From Ramlibacter ginsenosidimutans (GTDB taxonomy: Bacteria > Pseudomonadota > Gammaproteobacteria > Burkholderiales > Burkholderiaceae_C), in assembly GCF_016654015.1 (NCBI RefSeq), contig NZ_JAEPWM010000005.1, positions 248,001-312,000 of the forward strand: a DNA stretch of 64,000 nucleotides. Direction: 5' to 3'. The notes below the pieces were generated by a model. That model made no database searches and was not told the origin of the DNA. It saw only the letters and a program-made list of their open reading frames with translations. How positions within the stretch are numbered: the stretch's first letter is position 1; each line of letters starts with the position of its first letter. Shown here in pieces: positions 32,657-40,772 of the stretch. Both the position numbers and the translations under genes were made by a program.

Positions 32657-33478
32657 CTACTTCCGGTCCGTGATCTCGAGGCCGATGCCGCGATAGCCGA
32701 TGAAGTTGCAGGCAGGCCCGAACATCGGCTCGCCGCTCACCTGGAATTTCTGCAGCGTGCCGTCGGGCCGGGCGCGGGTGAAGACGAAGTCCAGGAAAGG
32801 CTGGCGGGCCGCGATCGCCTCCTGCAGGTGCTTGTGCTGTGCTTCGTTCCAGCCGGCGCCTGCGCTGGCGGTCGCGGTGTCGCCCAGCGGCTCGACCCGC
32901 AGCCCCAGCATCTCCAGCACCGGCCCCGACACCTTCGTGAAGGCGCCGTCCGCGTCCTGCTCCCAGTACCAGTCGGAAGCCAGCTCGGTCAGGCTGCGGT
33001 AGCGTGCCTCGCTTTCGCGCAGTACCGCCGTCCGTTCGCGCACCGCCGCTTCGAGTTCCTGGCTGTGGAGATCCAGCTGCCGGTATAGCAGGCGGACTTC
33101 CAGCAAGTTCTGGATGCGCATCTTGACCTCCAGCAGGTCGAAGGGTTTGCTGATGAAGTCCTTGGCGCCCGCCTCCAGTGCACGCAGCTTGTGCCCGGGC
33201 TGTGCGGTGATCACCAGCACGGGCAGGTAGGCGTCGCGGTCGTTGGTCTTGAGCGCTTCCATCACCTGGAAACCGTCCATGCCGGGCATCTGCAGGTCCA
33301 GCAGGATCAGGTCGTAGTCGTTGCGTCGGTGCAGCGCGCACACCTCTTCCGCCACCGTGGTGGACGCCACGTTCAGGTAACCGGCTTGCCGCAGGGTCTG
33401 CCCCAGCAGGGAGACGTTCACCTCCTGGTCGTCGACGATCAGGATCCGGGCCGCCTGCATGTCCGTGCGGGCAATCAT
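32657..33478 (-). CDS. Receiver-PAS protein, probably a truncated signalling protein (273 aa)
   Basis: The N-terminal receiver domain is complete: acidic pair RILIVDDQEVN, phospho-acceptor Asp61 in YDLILLDLQMPGMDGF and Lys111 in DFISKPFD. A coiled-coil linker (QELEAAVRERTAVLRESEARYRSL) leads into a PAS domain ending IGYRGIGLEITDRK, after which there is an immediate stop. In related proteins a GGDEF or kinase domain follows this exact PAS end. The kinase fragment at 32446-32586 supports a loss by deletion. The remaining protein could still be expressed and phosphorylated. Its start overlaps the stop of the preceding receiver fragment (ATGA). Confidence 0.75.
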   Translation of the reverse strand: MIARTDMQAARILIVDDQEVNVSLLGQTLRQAGYLNVASTTVAEEVCALHRRNDYDLILLDLQMPGMDGFQVMEALKTNDRDAYLPVLVITAQPGHKLRALEAGAKDFISKPFDLLEVKMRIQNLLEVRLLYRQLDLHSQELEAAVRERTAVLRESEARYRSLTELASDWYWEQDADGAFTKVSGPVLEMLGLRVEPLGDTATASAGAGWNEAQHKHLQEAIAARQPFLDFVFTRARPDGTLQKFQVSGEPMFGPACNFIGYRGIGLEITDRK

Positions 33479-33759
33479 TGCGGGTCCTTGCGTGTCGTGG
33501 CGGCGGCGTGGGCTGTCAAGGCCATGCCCAGTGCGTCCATGAACGGGCCGACGACGATCGGCTTGGTCATGTAGTTGAAGAAGCCCGCGTCCAGCGCCTG
33601 CCGGATGATCCCGTCTTCGTCGGTGGCGATGATGCAGAAGTTGGCGCTGGTGAGATCCACCTGCTGCACCGCCTCGGCCTTCAGCACGGTGTGCAGGCGC
33701 GAGGCTTCGGCGGGTCCGCGGTTCGCTCGCGCATTGACGATGGGGGATGTTGCAGGCAT
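33475..33759 (-). pseudogene. C-terminal fragment of a receiver domain
   Basis: The segment SANFCIIATDEDGIIRQALDAGFFNYMTKPIVVGPFMDALGMAL matches the last third of a response-regulator receiver, including the conserved Lys of TKPI. The acidic pair and the phospho-acceptor Asp that should precede it are absent, and the 5' part (MPATSPIVNARANRGPAEASRL) is not receiver-like. It is probably the tail of a hybrid kinase whose front was deleted. An alternative is a small expressed protein translationally coupled to the next gene. Confidence 0.6.
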
Positions 33760-33853
33760 GGCCCAACCGTAAGCCAGCGCCCTGCGCGCGTCTGTCTGCT
33801 GGCGCACGAAGGCGCGAGGGGTCGCGTGTGCGGGCGCGCAGCGCTCGACGCTT

Positions 33854-34606
33854 TCAGGGGCCGTGCGTGCGCGGGGCCGGGGGCGGGTTGACGCGCGGAA
33901 TATCGGACAGCAGGCGGTCGAATTCCGTCTTCACCACGCGGTAGCACTCGCACGCGGCCGACTGCAACCCCGCCCGATCCAGCACCTCGATGTGCCCGCG
34001 GCCATAGCGGATCAGGCCGGCGCGCTGCAGGTTGCCCGCCGCTTCGGTGACACCTTCGCGGCGCACGCCCAGCACGCCGGCGATCAGTTCGTGCGTGAGC
34101 GTGAGGGAGGTTCCGTTCAGGCGCTCCAGCGTGAGCAGCAGGCTGCGGCACAACTGCTGCTCGACGGAGTGGTGGCGGTTGCAGACGGCGGTCTGCGTCA
34201 TCTGCGTGATCAGCGCCTGCGTGTACCGCAGCAGCAGCCGCTGCACCGGGCCGCCGCGTTCGAACTCCTTGAGCAGCAGGTTCGCCTTCATGCGATACGC
34301 GTGGCCACTGCCGCGGACGACGGCCCGGCTGGAGGTCGAGCCGCCGCCCATGAACAGCGAGATGCCGACGATGCCTTCGTTGCCCACGACCGCGATTTCC
34401 GCGGAGGCGCCGTCCTTGAGGATGTACAGCAGCGAGACGATGCAGGTGGTCGGAAAGTAGACGTACTGCATCGCCCGGCCCGGTTCCCCCAGCACCTCGC
34501 CCAGCGGCATCGACACCAGCTCCAGGTCCGGCGCGACGCGTGCGTATTCGAGTTCGGGCAACGCCGCGAGCAGGTGGTTCTGCGTGGTGCTGTGAGGCGC
34601 AAGCAT
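33854..34606 (-). CDS. Crp/Fnr-family regulator (250 aa)
   Basis: A cyclic-nucleotide-binding-like beta-roll (VSMPLGEVLGEPGRAMQYVYFPTTCIVSLLYIL, then AEIAVVGNEGIVGISLFMGG) is followed by a C-terminal HTH (LTLTHELIAGVLGVRREGVTEAAGNLQRAGLI). This subgroup, with the VGNEGIVG motif and no FNR cysteine set, is common in Proteobacteria near two-component genes. Its ligand is unknown. It lies just upstream, on the same strand, of the decayed receiver genes. Confidence 0.85.
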   Translation of the reverse strand: MLAPHSTTQNHLLAALPELEYARVAPDLELVSMPLGEVLGEPGRAMQYVYFPTTCIVSLLYILKDGASAEIAVVGNEGIVGISLFMGGGSTSSRAVVRGSGHAYRMKANLLLKEFERGGPVQRLLLRYTQALITQMTQTAVCNRHHSVEQQLCRSLLLTLERLNGTSLTLTHELIAGVLGVRREGVTEAAGNLQRAGLIRYGRGHIEVLDRAGLQSAACECYRVVKTEFDRLLSDIPRVNPPPAPRTHGP

Positions 34607-34697
34607 GCTGGGTTCAATCGGGCGTGAATTGGCCAGAATGCGCCTCTGCAGCTGCGCGGTCTGTACGGTGGCGGACGCACCGCATCGCGGACGAGCC

Positions 34698-35453
34698 CTA
34701 CTGCCGTACCGCCGCCCGGATCGGCCCCACCGCGTCCTGGAGCGCCTTCAGCAGCCTGGCCTGTTCCTTCACCACATCCCGCATCGGGCCGCCCACGCTC
34801 AAGGTCATGGGCCGCTCGCCGGGGGGCACCGGCAGCAGGACCGCCACGGCGGCCGCGCCGGGTTCGGAGGTGCCCAGCGACACCGCATGGCCGTTGCGCC
34901 GCGCCTGCTCGCGCTCGCGCAAGACGTCCTGCAGCGTCATGACCCGTGCCGCGTCGGTCTCGGCGGCATTGGCCCGCCGCAGCAGCAGCGCGATCTCGCG
35001 CTCGGGCTTGAGCGTCAGCAGCATCTTGCCCGTGGCACTGCGGAACAGCGGGCGCAGCGAGCCGATCCTGGCCGTGAAGCGGCCCTCCCGCGTGGCCTGC
35101 AGGACGTGCAGGTAGCGCACGTGCACGCCGTGCTGCGCGCCGATCATCACCGTGTGCCCGGTCTGCTCGTGCACCTTCTCCATCAGGCGCAGCAGGCTCT
35201 TCTCGCTGAACAGCTGCTCGCCGATCCACTCGGTGGCCAGCAGGATGCGCACGCTGGGCGCGTACATGCCGGTGCGCGCGTCCTGGTCGTAGAAGCCCGC
35301 GTCGGCGAGCGCCCGCAGCAACACCGAGGTGCTGGACTGGGGCCAGCCCAGCGACTGCGACACCTCCTTCACGCTGGCCGGGCGCCGCCACTCGGCGAAG
35401 AACTCCAGCAGCTCCATGGCGCGGCGCGCCGACTTCACGCCCGGTTCGGCCAT
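34698..35453 (-). CDS. IclR-family regulator (251 aa)
   Basis: The N-terminal winged helix (KSARRAMELLEFFAEWRRPASVKEVSQSLGWPQSSTSVLLRALADAGF) is followed by the IclR effector domain (HTVMIGAQHGVHVRYLHVLQ, then RPLFRSATGKMLLTLKP). It is divergent from the enoyl-CoA hydratase operon across 72 bp with a perfect palindrome, so it is the likely local regulator. IclR effectors are small acids or CoA-pathway intermediates. Confidence 0.88.
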   Translation of the reverse strand: MAEPGVKSARRAMELLEFFAEWRRPASVKEVSQSLGWPQSSTSVLLRALADAGFYDQDARTGMYAPSVRILLATEWIGEQLFSEKSLLRLMEKVHEQTGHTVMIGAQHGVHVRYLHVLQATREGRFTARIGSLRPLFRSATGKMLLTLKPEREIALLLRRANAAETDAARVMTLQDVLREREQARRNGHAVSLGTSEPGAAAVAVLLPVPPGERPMTLSVGGPMRDVVKEQARLLKALQDAVGPIRAAVRQ

Positions 35454-35472
35454 TCACACTCCTGATCTTTGA

Positions 35473-35486
35473 TCACATATGTGATT
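35473..35486. promoter_or_regulatory. Candidate IclR operator
   Basis: The perfect 14-bp palindrome ATCACATATGTGAT is AT-rich in an otherwise GC-rich region. It lies 19 bp upstream of the IclR gene start and 39 bp upstream of the hydratase gene, well placed to control both. Confidence 0.55.
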
Positions 35487-35525
35487 TTGCGCCCTGGGGC
35501 GGCCGGGCCCCGTAAGCTGCGGGCC

Positions 35526-36308
35526 ATGAGCACCATCGTCCCCGAATCGCGCTTGCCGCAGCTGGAGGTGGCGCAGGGCGTCGCCCGGCTGACGCTGCGC
35601 CGCCCCGCCCACCGCAATCGCCTGCACAACGAAGACCTTGCGTTCCTGATGGAGAGCTTCCGCCGCATCGACGCCGACCCGGACCTGCGCGTGCTGGTGC
35701 TGGATGCGCATGTGCTGGCGGATCGTCCCGTCTTCAGCGCCGGCTACAACATCGGCGACTTCCAGGCCGGCCCGCCCCCTGTGTCGTTCGAGGAAGTGGT
35801 GGACGCGCTGGAGCGGCTGCGCGTCGTCACGCTGTGCGTGCTCGAAGGCAGCGTGTATGGCGGCGCGACCGACCTCGTGCTCGCCTGCGATCTCGCCATC
35901 GCGTCCGAGGGCATCGAGATGCGCATGCCGGCCGCCGCGCTGGGCATGCACTACTACCCGAGCGGGCTGCGCCGCTACGTGTCGCGGCTGGGCGTGAACT
36001 TCACCAAGCGCGCCTTCCTCACGGCGGAGGCGATCGATGCGCAGACGCTGCTGCGCGTGGGCTACGTGCAGGAGCTGCTGCCGCGCGCGGCGCTGCCGGC
36101 GCGGGTGGAGGCACTGGCCGCCCAAGTGGCGTCGCTGGCGCCGCTGGCGCTGGAGAGCCTGAAGCGCTCGCTCAACGAACTCGCCCGCGGCGAATGGGAC
36201 GTGCAGCAGTTGCGCGCGCGCGCGCAACGCACGATGGCCAGCGAAGACTTCGCCGAGGCGCAGCGCGCCTTCGGCGAGAAGCGCCGGCCGCAATGGAAGG
36301 GGCGCTGA
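35526..36308 (+). CDS. Enoyl-CoA hydratase/isomerase family protein (260 aa)
   Basis: This is a crotonase-fold protein. The family core is visible: RLTLRRPAHRNRLHNEDL, oxyanion-hole segment PVFSAGYNIGDFQ and VLEGSVYGGATDLVLACDLAIAS. The two glutamates of classic hydratases are not in the usual positions (the second loop reads AALGMHYYPSGLRR), so the reaction may be an isomerisation or another crotonase reaction. It is the first gene of an operon with a CoA-transferase, a Bug receptor and an oxidoreductase, all spaced 1-30 bp apart. Confidence 0.84.
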   Translation: MSTIVPESRLPQLEVAQGVARLTLRRPAHRNRLHNEDLAFLMESFRRIDADPDLRVLVLDAHVLADRPVFSAGYNIGDFQAGPPPVSFEEVVDALERLRVVTLCVLEGSVYGGATDLVLACDLAIASEGIEMRMPAAALGMHYYPSGLRRYVSRLGVNFTKRAFLTAEAIDAQTLLRVGYVQELLPRAALPARVEALAAQVASLAPLALESLKRSLNELARGEWDVQQLRARAQRTMASEDFAEAQRAFGEKRRPQWKGR

Positions 36309-36309
36309 C

Positions 36310-37503
36310 GTGCCGCGCATCCAGGCCGGCGAGGCGCTCGCCCCGTTTCGCGTGCTCGACCTGTCGCGCGTGCGAGCCGGCCCCACCTGCGTGCGCGTGC
36401 TCGCGGACTTCGGCGCGGACGTGATCCGGATCGAGCCGCCGCCGGGAATCGACGCGAACGACAACATGTTCGTGGACCAGCGCGAAGGCGGCGACTTCCA
36501 GAACCTGAACCGCAACAAGCGCTCGATGACGCTGAACCTCAAGACACCCGAAGGCATGGCCGTCCTGCGCCGCCTGGTCGCCGGCGCCGACGTGCTGGTG
36601 GAGAACTGGCGGCCCGACGTGAAGACGCGCCTGGGCCTCGACTATGCGTCCTTGCAGGCGATCAATCCGCGCATCATCCTGGCCAGCATCTCGGGCTTCG
36701 GCCAGGACGGCCCCTATGCCAACCGTCCCGGCTTCGACCAGGTGATCCAGGGCATGGGCGGGCTGACGTCCGTCACCGGCTTTCCCGGCCAGCCGGTGCG
36801 TGCCGGCATCGCCGTCGCCGACTCGAGCACCGGGCTGTACCTGGCCCTGGGCATCTTCGCCGCGTTGCTGGAGCGCGAGCGATCAGGGCAGGGCCAGTGG
36901 GTGCACGCGTCGCTGCTGCACTCGATGATCGCGATGATGGATTTCCAGGCCGCCCGCTACCTGAACGAAGGCGCAGTGCCGCAGCCGTGCGGCAATGACC
37001 ATCCGACCGCCAGCCCCATGGGCCTGTTCCGGGCGCGCGACGGCAGCCTCAATATCGGCGTGGCCGGCAGCGGCAACTGGCGCCGCTTCTGCGAGTCGCT
37101 GGAGCACCCGGAGTGGATCGTCGACGAGCGCTTCGCCACCGAGCGCGCGCGCATCGCGAACCGCGCTGCGCTGACGCAGGAGATCGAGGCCGTGTTCGCG
37201 ACCCAGCCGGTGGCCCACTGGGTCGACCGGCTCAATCGTGCGGGCGTTCCGGCCGGCCCGCTGTATTCGGTGCCGCAGGTGTTCGACGACCCGCAGGTGC
37301 GCCACATGGGCGCGACCGCGCAGGCCACGACGCGCTCGGGCACGACCTGCACCTTCATCACGCAGCCGGTGCACCTGCAGCGCACGCCGGCTTCGGTGCA
37401 GGCGGCTGCACCCGATTGCGGCGAGCACAGCGACGAAGTCCTGCGCGAAGCCGGCTTCGCCGAGCACGAGATCCGGCGCCTGCGCGAGCAGGGCGTCGTC
37501 TGA
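36310..37503 (+). CDS. Family III CoA-transferase (397 aa)
   Basis: This is a CaiB/Frc-type CoA-transferase. The N-terminus is APFRVLDLSRVRAGPTCVRVLADFGADVIRIEPP; NLNRNKRSMTLNLK follows, and the catalytic Asp is probably Asp171 in VRAGIAVADSSTGLYLALGI. The GTG start lies one base after the hydratase stop. It activates a carboxylic acid as its CoA ester for the neighbouring hydratase; the acid is unknown. The C-terminal EHEIRRLREQGVV is a standard family ending. Confidence 0.9.
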   Translation: MPRIQAGEALAPFRVLDLSRVRAGPTCVRVLADFGADVIRIEPPPGIDANDNMFVDQREGGDFQNLNRNKRSMTLNLKTPEGMAVLRRLVAGADVLVENWRPDVKTRLGLDYASLQAINPRIILASISGFGQDGPYANRPGFDQVIQGMGGLTSVTGFPGQPVRAGIAVADSSTGLYLALGIFAALLERERSGQGQWVHASLLHSMIAMMDFQAARYLNEGAVPQPCGNDHPTASPMGLFRARDGSLNIGVAGSGNWRRFCESLEHPEWIVDERFATERARIANRAALTQEIEAVFATQPVAHWVDRLNRAGVPAGPLYSVPQVFDDPQVRHMGATAQATTRSGTTCTFITQPVHLQRTPASVQAAAPDCGEHSDEVLREAGFAEHEIRRLREQGVV

Positions 37504-37532
37504 AACCCGAACCACCAAAAAAGGAGACAGCC

Positions 37533-38513
37533 ATGTTCGATTCGCTTTCGCATCCCGTTGGCCGCCGTGCCGTGCTGGCACTGGGCACCTGGGCCCTCGC
37601 CGGTGGCCGTGCCCTCGCGCAGGCCTGGCCCGAGCGGCCGATCCGCATGATCGTGCCCTTCCCGCCCGGCGGCGGCGCGGACAACGCCGCCCGCGTGTAC
37701 GGCGAGAAGCTCGCGTCCGTGCTGGGCCAACCCATCGTCGTCGACAACAAGCCCGGCGCCTCGGGCAACATCGGCGCCGAAGCCGTGGCGCACGCGGCGG
37801 CCGACGGCTACACGCTGCTGTTCGGCAACGAGTTCCTGGCGACCAACCCCGCCCTGTTCAAGTCGCTGCGCTTCGACACGATGCGTGACTTCGCGCCGGT
37901 CGCGCGCGTGGCGAGTTCGGCGTCGCTGATCGCGGCCACGCCCTCGCTGCCGGTGCAGACGCTGAAGGACTTGATCGCGCTCGCGAAGACGCGGTCCCTG
38001 AACTACGCGTCGCCCGGCGTGGGGACCGGGCCGCACCTGTACGGGCAGCTGATCGCGCTGAACACGGGCGCGCAGTTCAATCACGTTCCCTACAAGGGCA
38101 CGGCACCCGCGATCTCCGACACCGTCGGCGGCCAGGTGGACTTCATCATCTCCACCGCGGCGCCCATGGTGCCTTACGTGCAATCGGGCAAGCTGCGCGC
38201 GCTGGCCGTCACGGGCGCGCAGCGATCGAGCGACCTGCCCGGGGTGCCCACGGTGATGGAGACCGGCGTCGTTTCGGATCCGTACGAGGTCTGGTACGGC
38301 GTGGTGGCGCCGGCTGCGGTGCCGCGCCCCGTGCTCGCCCGCCTGCAGCAGGCTTCGGAGCAGGTGCTGCGCGACCCGGACGTGGTGGCGCGACTGAACA
38401 AGGCAGGCTACGACGTCCGTGCCGTTTCGCCGGAGCAGTTCGGCGCGGAGATCAAGCGCGACATGGAGCGCTGGACCCACGTCGTGCAGCAGGCAAAGAT
38501 CGAACGCCAATGA
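37533..38513 (+). CDS. Bug-family periplasmic receptor (TctC-like, 326 aa)
   Basis: A signal peptide with Arg-Arg (HPVGRRAVLALGTWALAGGRALAQ, possibly Tat-type) is followed by the Bug fold: PERPIRMIVPFPPGGGADNAARV, VVDNKPGASGNIGAEAVAHAAADGYTLLFG, and HVPYKGTAPAISDTVGGQVDFI. Bug proteins bind carboxylates and are very numerous in Burkholderiales. The ATG at 37533 has AAGGAG about 7 nt upstream. It probably captures the acid that the upstream CoA-transferase activates. No TctA or TctB membrane genes are present. Confidence 0.92.
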   Translation: MFDSLSHPVGRRAVLALGTWALAGGRALAQAWPERPIRMIVPFPPGGGADNAARVYGEKLASVLGQPIVVDNKPGASGNIGAEAVAHAAADGYTLLFGNEFLATNPALFKSLRFDTMRDFAPVARVASSASLIAATPSLPVQTLKDLIALAKTRSLNYASPGVGTGPHLYGQLIALNTGAQFNHVPYKGTAPAISDTVGGQVDFIISTAAPMVPYVQSGKLRALAVTGAQRSSDLPGVPTVMETGVVSDPYEVWYGVVAPAAVPRPVLARLQQASEQVLRDPDVVARLNKAGYDVRAVSPEQFGAEIKRDMERWTHVVQQAKIERQ

Positions 38514-39499
38514 GCACCGACACGATGAAATCCTGGTGGATCCGCCCCGAGCCGGGCGCCATCGCGCTGGAGCAGCGCGAAGTACCGGTCCCGCGACCGG
38601 GCCCGGGGCAGCTGGCGCTGCGCATCCGGGCCGCCGCGCTGAACCGCGGCGAGTTCATCGCCGGCCATGGCCTGCACGCGAGCGGCACGGCGCGACCGGC
38701 CGGCTTCGAGGCCGCCGGCGAGGTGACGGAGGTCGGCGCGGGCGTCACCGGCTTCGCGCCCGGCGACCGCGTGATGGGCCGCTGCGACGGTGCCTTTGCG
38801 GAGCACGGCCTGATGCAAGCGGGCGAGGCGTGCGTCGTGCCGGAACGCCTGTCCTGGGAACAGGCTGCGTGTGCGACCGTCACCTATCTCACCGCGCACG
38901 ACATGCTCATCGCGCAAGGCCGGCTGCGCGCGGGCGAGTGGATGCTGGTCACCGGCATCTCCTCCGGCGTGGGCGTGGCGGCCTTGCAAGTGGCGAAGGC
39001 GATCGGCGCGCGCGTGATGGGAACCTCCCGGTCGCCCGAAAAGCTGCAGCGCCTGCAAGCCCTCGGCCTGGACGTGCCCCTGGCCACGCGCGCGCCGGAC
39101 TTCGTGCCGGCGGTGCTCGAAGCGAGCGGCGGGCGCGGCGTCGACCTGGTCGTGAACACCGTCGGCGGCTCGCTGTTCGGCGCCTGCATCGAAGCCATGG
39201 GCTTCGAAGCGCGGCTCGCCACCGTGGGCTACGTGGACGGCGTGGTGCGGGCCGAGCTGGACCTGATGGCCTTGCACGCGAAGCGGCTGCAGCTGTTCGG
39301 CGTGTCGAACAAGCTGCGCACGCTGCAGCACCGCATCGACGCCGCGGCTGCCCTGGCCCGCGACCTCCTGCCGTGGCTCGCGCAAGGACGGCTCGTGCCG
39401 CTGGTGGACAAGGTGTTCGCGTTCGATGCGCTGGAGGATGCGCGCCGCGCGATGGAAGCGGGCGAGCACGTCGGCAAGATCGTGCTGCGGATGGAATGA
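38510..39499 (+). CDS. Zinc-binding-type alcohol dehydrogenase/quinone reductase (329 aa)
   Basis: This is an MDR-superfamily enzyme with a GroES-like N-terminal half (GQLALRIRAAALNRGEFIAGHG, then PAGFEAAGEVTEVGAGVTGFAPGDRV) and Rossmann motif VTGISSGVGVAALQVAKAIGARV. The catalytic zinc ligands are lacking, so a quinone or enoyl reductase activity is likely. The ATG overlaps the Bug receptor stop by 4 bp (ATGA), and it ends the tight part of this operon. It may reduce the CoA-bound intermediate of the pathway. Confidence 0.87.
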   Translation: MSTDTMKSWWIRPEPGAIALEQREVPVPRPGPGQLALRIRAAALNRGEFIAGHGLHASGTARPAGFEAAGEVTEVGAGVTGFAPGDRVMGRCDGAFAEHGLMQAGEACVVPERLSWEQAACATVTYLTAHDMLIAQGRLRAGEWMLVTGISSGVGVAALQVAKAIGARVMGTSRSPEKLQRLQALGLDVPLATRAPDFVPAVLEASGGRGVDLVVNTVGGSLFGACIEAMGFEARLATVGYVDGVVRAELDLMALHAKRLQLFGVSNKLRTLQHRIDAAAALARDLLPWLAQGRLVPLVDKVFAFDALEDARRAMEAGEHVGKIVLRME

Positions 39500-39593
39500 A
39501 GCGGACCTCTTCACGTCGCACCGTCCTTGGCGCTGCCGGCCCGGGGCCGAGGTACCCGCTTATCATCGGCGCACACCTTCGTACGACGACCCC

Positions 39594-40772
39594 ATGAAGC
39601 CTCCAGCCCAGCGCATCCAGCGCGTCGACGCGCCCATCATTCCCACCATCGCCGCCCTCACGCGGCAGACGCCCGGCACCATCTCGCTCGGCCAGGGGGT
39701 GGTCAGTTTCGGCCCGCCGGCCGAGGCGATCGCCCGCCTGCCGGAGTTGATGGCCGACGGGCAGTTGCACAAGTACCAGCCCGTGATGGGCTACGCGCCG
39801 CTGGTGGAAGCCCTCCGCGCCAAGCTCGCCGCCGAGAACGGCCTGCAGACCCAGGGCGTGTCGCAGGTGATGGTGACTGCGGGCAGCAACATGGCCTTCC
39901 TGAACAGCGTGCTGGCGGTGGCCGATCCCGGCGACGAGTTCATCCTGCCCACGCCCTTCTACTTCAACCAGGAGATGGCGATCCGCATGTGCGGCTGCGA
40001 GCCGGTGCGGGTGCCCACGCGCACCGACTGGTCGCTGGACGTGGACGCGCTCGCCGCCGCGATCACGCCGCGCACGCGCGCGATCGTCACCGTGTCGCCG
40101 AACAACCCGACGGGCGCGGTCTACAGCGAAGCCGACCTGCGCGCGGTCAACGCGCTGTGCGCGCGCGCGGGCATCTATCACTTCAGCGACGAGGCCTACG
40201 AATATTTCACGTTCGACGGCGCCCGGCATTTCTCTCCCGGCTCGCTGCCGGGCGCGCATGCGCACACGCTGTCGTTCTATTCCTTCTCCAAGAACTTCGG
40301 CATGGCGAGCTGGCGCGTGGGGTACGTCGTGTTCCCGAACGCGCTGGCGGCCTCCATGGAGAAGGTGCAGGACACCAACCTGATCTGCGCGCCCGTGCCG
40401 TCGCAATTGCTGGCGCTGGAGGCGCTGCGCCTCGGCAAGCCCTGGGTGCAGTCGAAAGTGGACGCGCTCGCGCGCGTGCGAGCCAGCGTGTACAAGTCGC
40501 TCGAAAAGCTCGGGGACCTGGCGCGCTTTCCGCGCACGCAGGGCGCCTTCTACGTGCTCATGCGCCTGCCGGGCGTGGACGAGCCGCTGGCCTTCAACCG
40601 GGCGATGATCGAGAAGCACAAGGTCGCGACCATCCCCGGCTTCGCGTTCGGCCTCGGGGACACGCGCAATGACAACTACCAGCGCCTGTCCTTCGGTGCG
40701 CTCGATGCGGCGACCGTCGCCGAAGGCGTGGAGCGCTACGTGGCGGCGGTGCAGGACTGGTATTCGGCCTGA
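39594..40772 (+). CDS. Class I/II aminotransferase (392 aa)
   Basis: This is a PLP-dependent fold type I aminotransferase. Motifs include ISLGQGVVSFGPPAEAI, YQPVMGYAPLVEAL, the Asn of TVSPNNPTGAVYS, the Asp-Tyr pair in FSDEAYEYFTF and the Schiff-base Lys in YSFSKNFGMASWRVGYVV. It closely resembles aspartate/aromatic aminotransferases of the AspC-alpha group. It lies 94 bp after the oxidoreductase, so it may have its own promoter. Its last 37 bp overlap the end of the convergent MmgE/PrpD gene. Confidence 0.9.
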   Translation: MKPPAQRIQRVDAPIIPTIAALTRQTPGTISLGQGVVSFGPPAEAIARLPELMADGQLHKYQPVMGYAPLVEALRAKLAAENGLQTQGVSQVMVTAGSNMAFLNSVLAVADPGDEFILPTPFYFNQEMAIRMCGCEPVRVPTRTDWSLDVDALAAAITPRTRAIVTVSPNNPTGAVYSEADLRAVNALCARAGIYHFSDEAYEYFTFDGARHFSPGSLPGAHAHTLSFYSFSKNFGMASWRVGYVVFPNALAASMEKVQDTNLICAPVPSQLLALEALRLGKPWVQSKVDALARVRASVYKSLEKLGDLARFPRTQGAFYVLMRLPGVDEPLAFNRAMIEKHKVATIPGFAFGLGDTRNDNYQRLSFGALDAATVAEGVERYVAAVQDWYSA

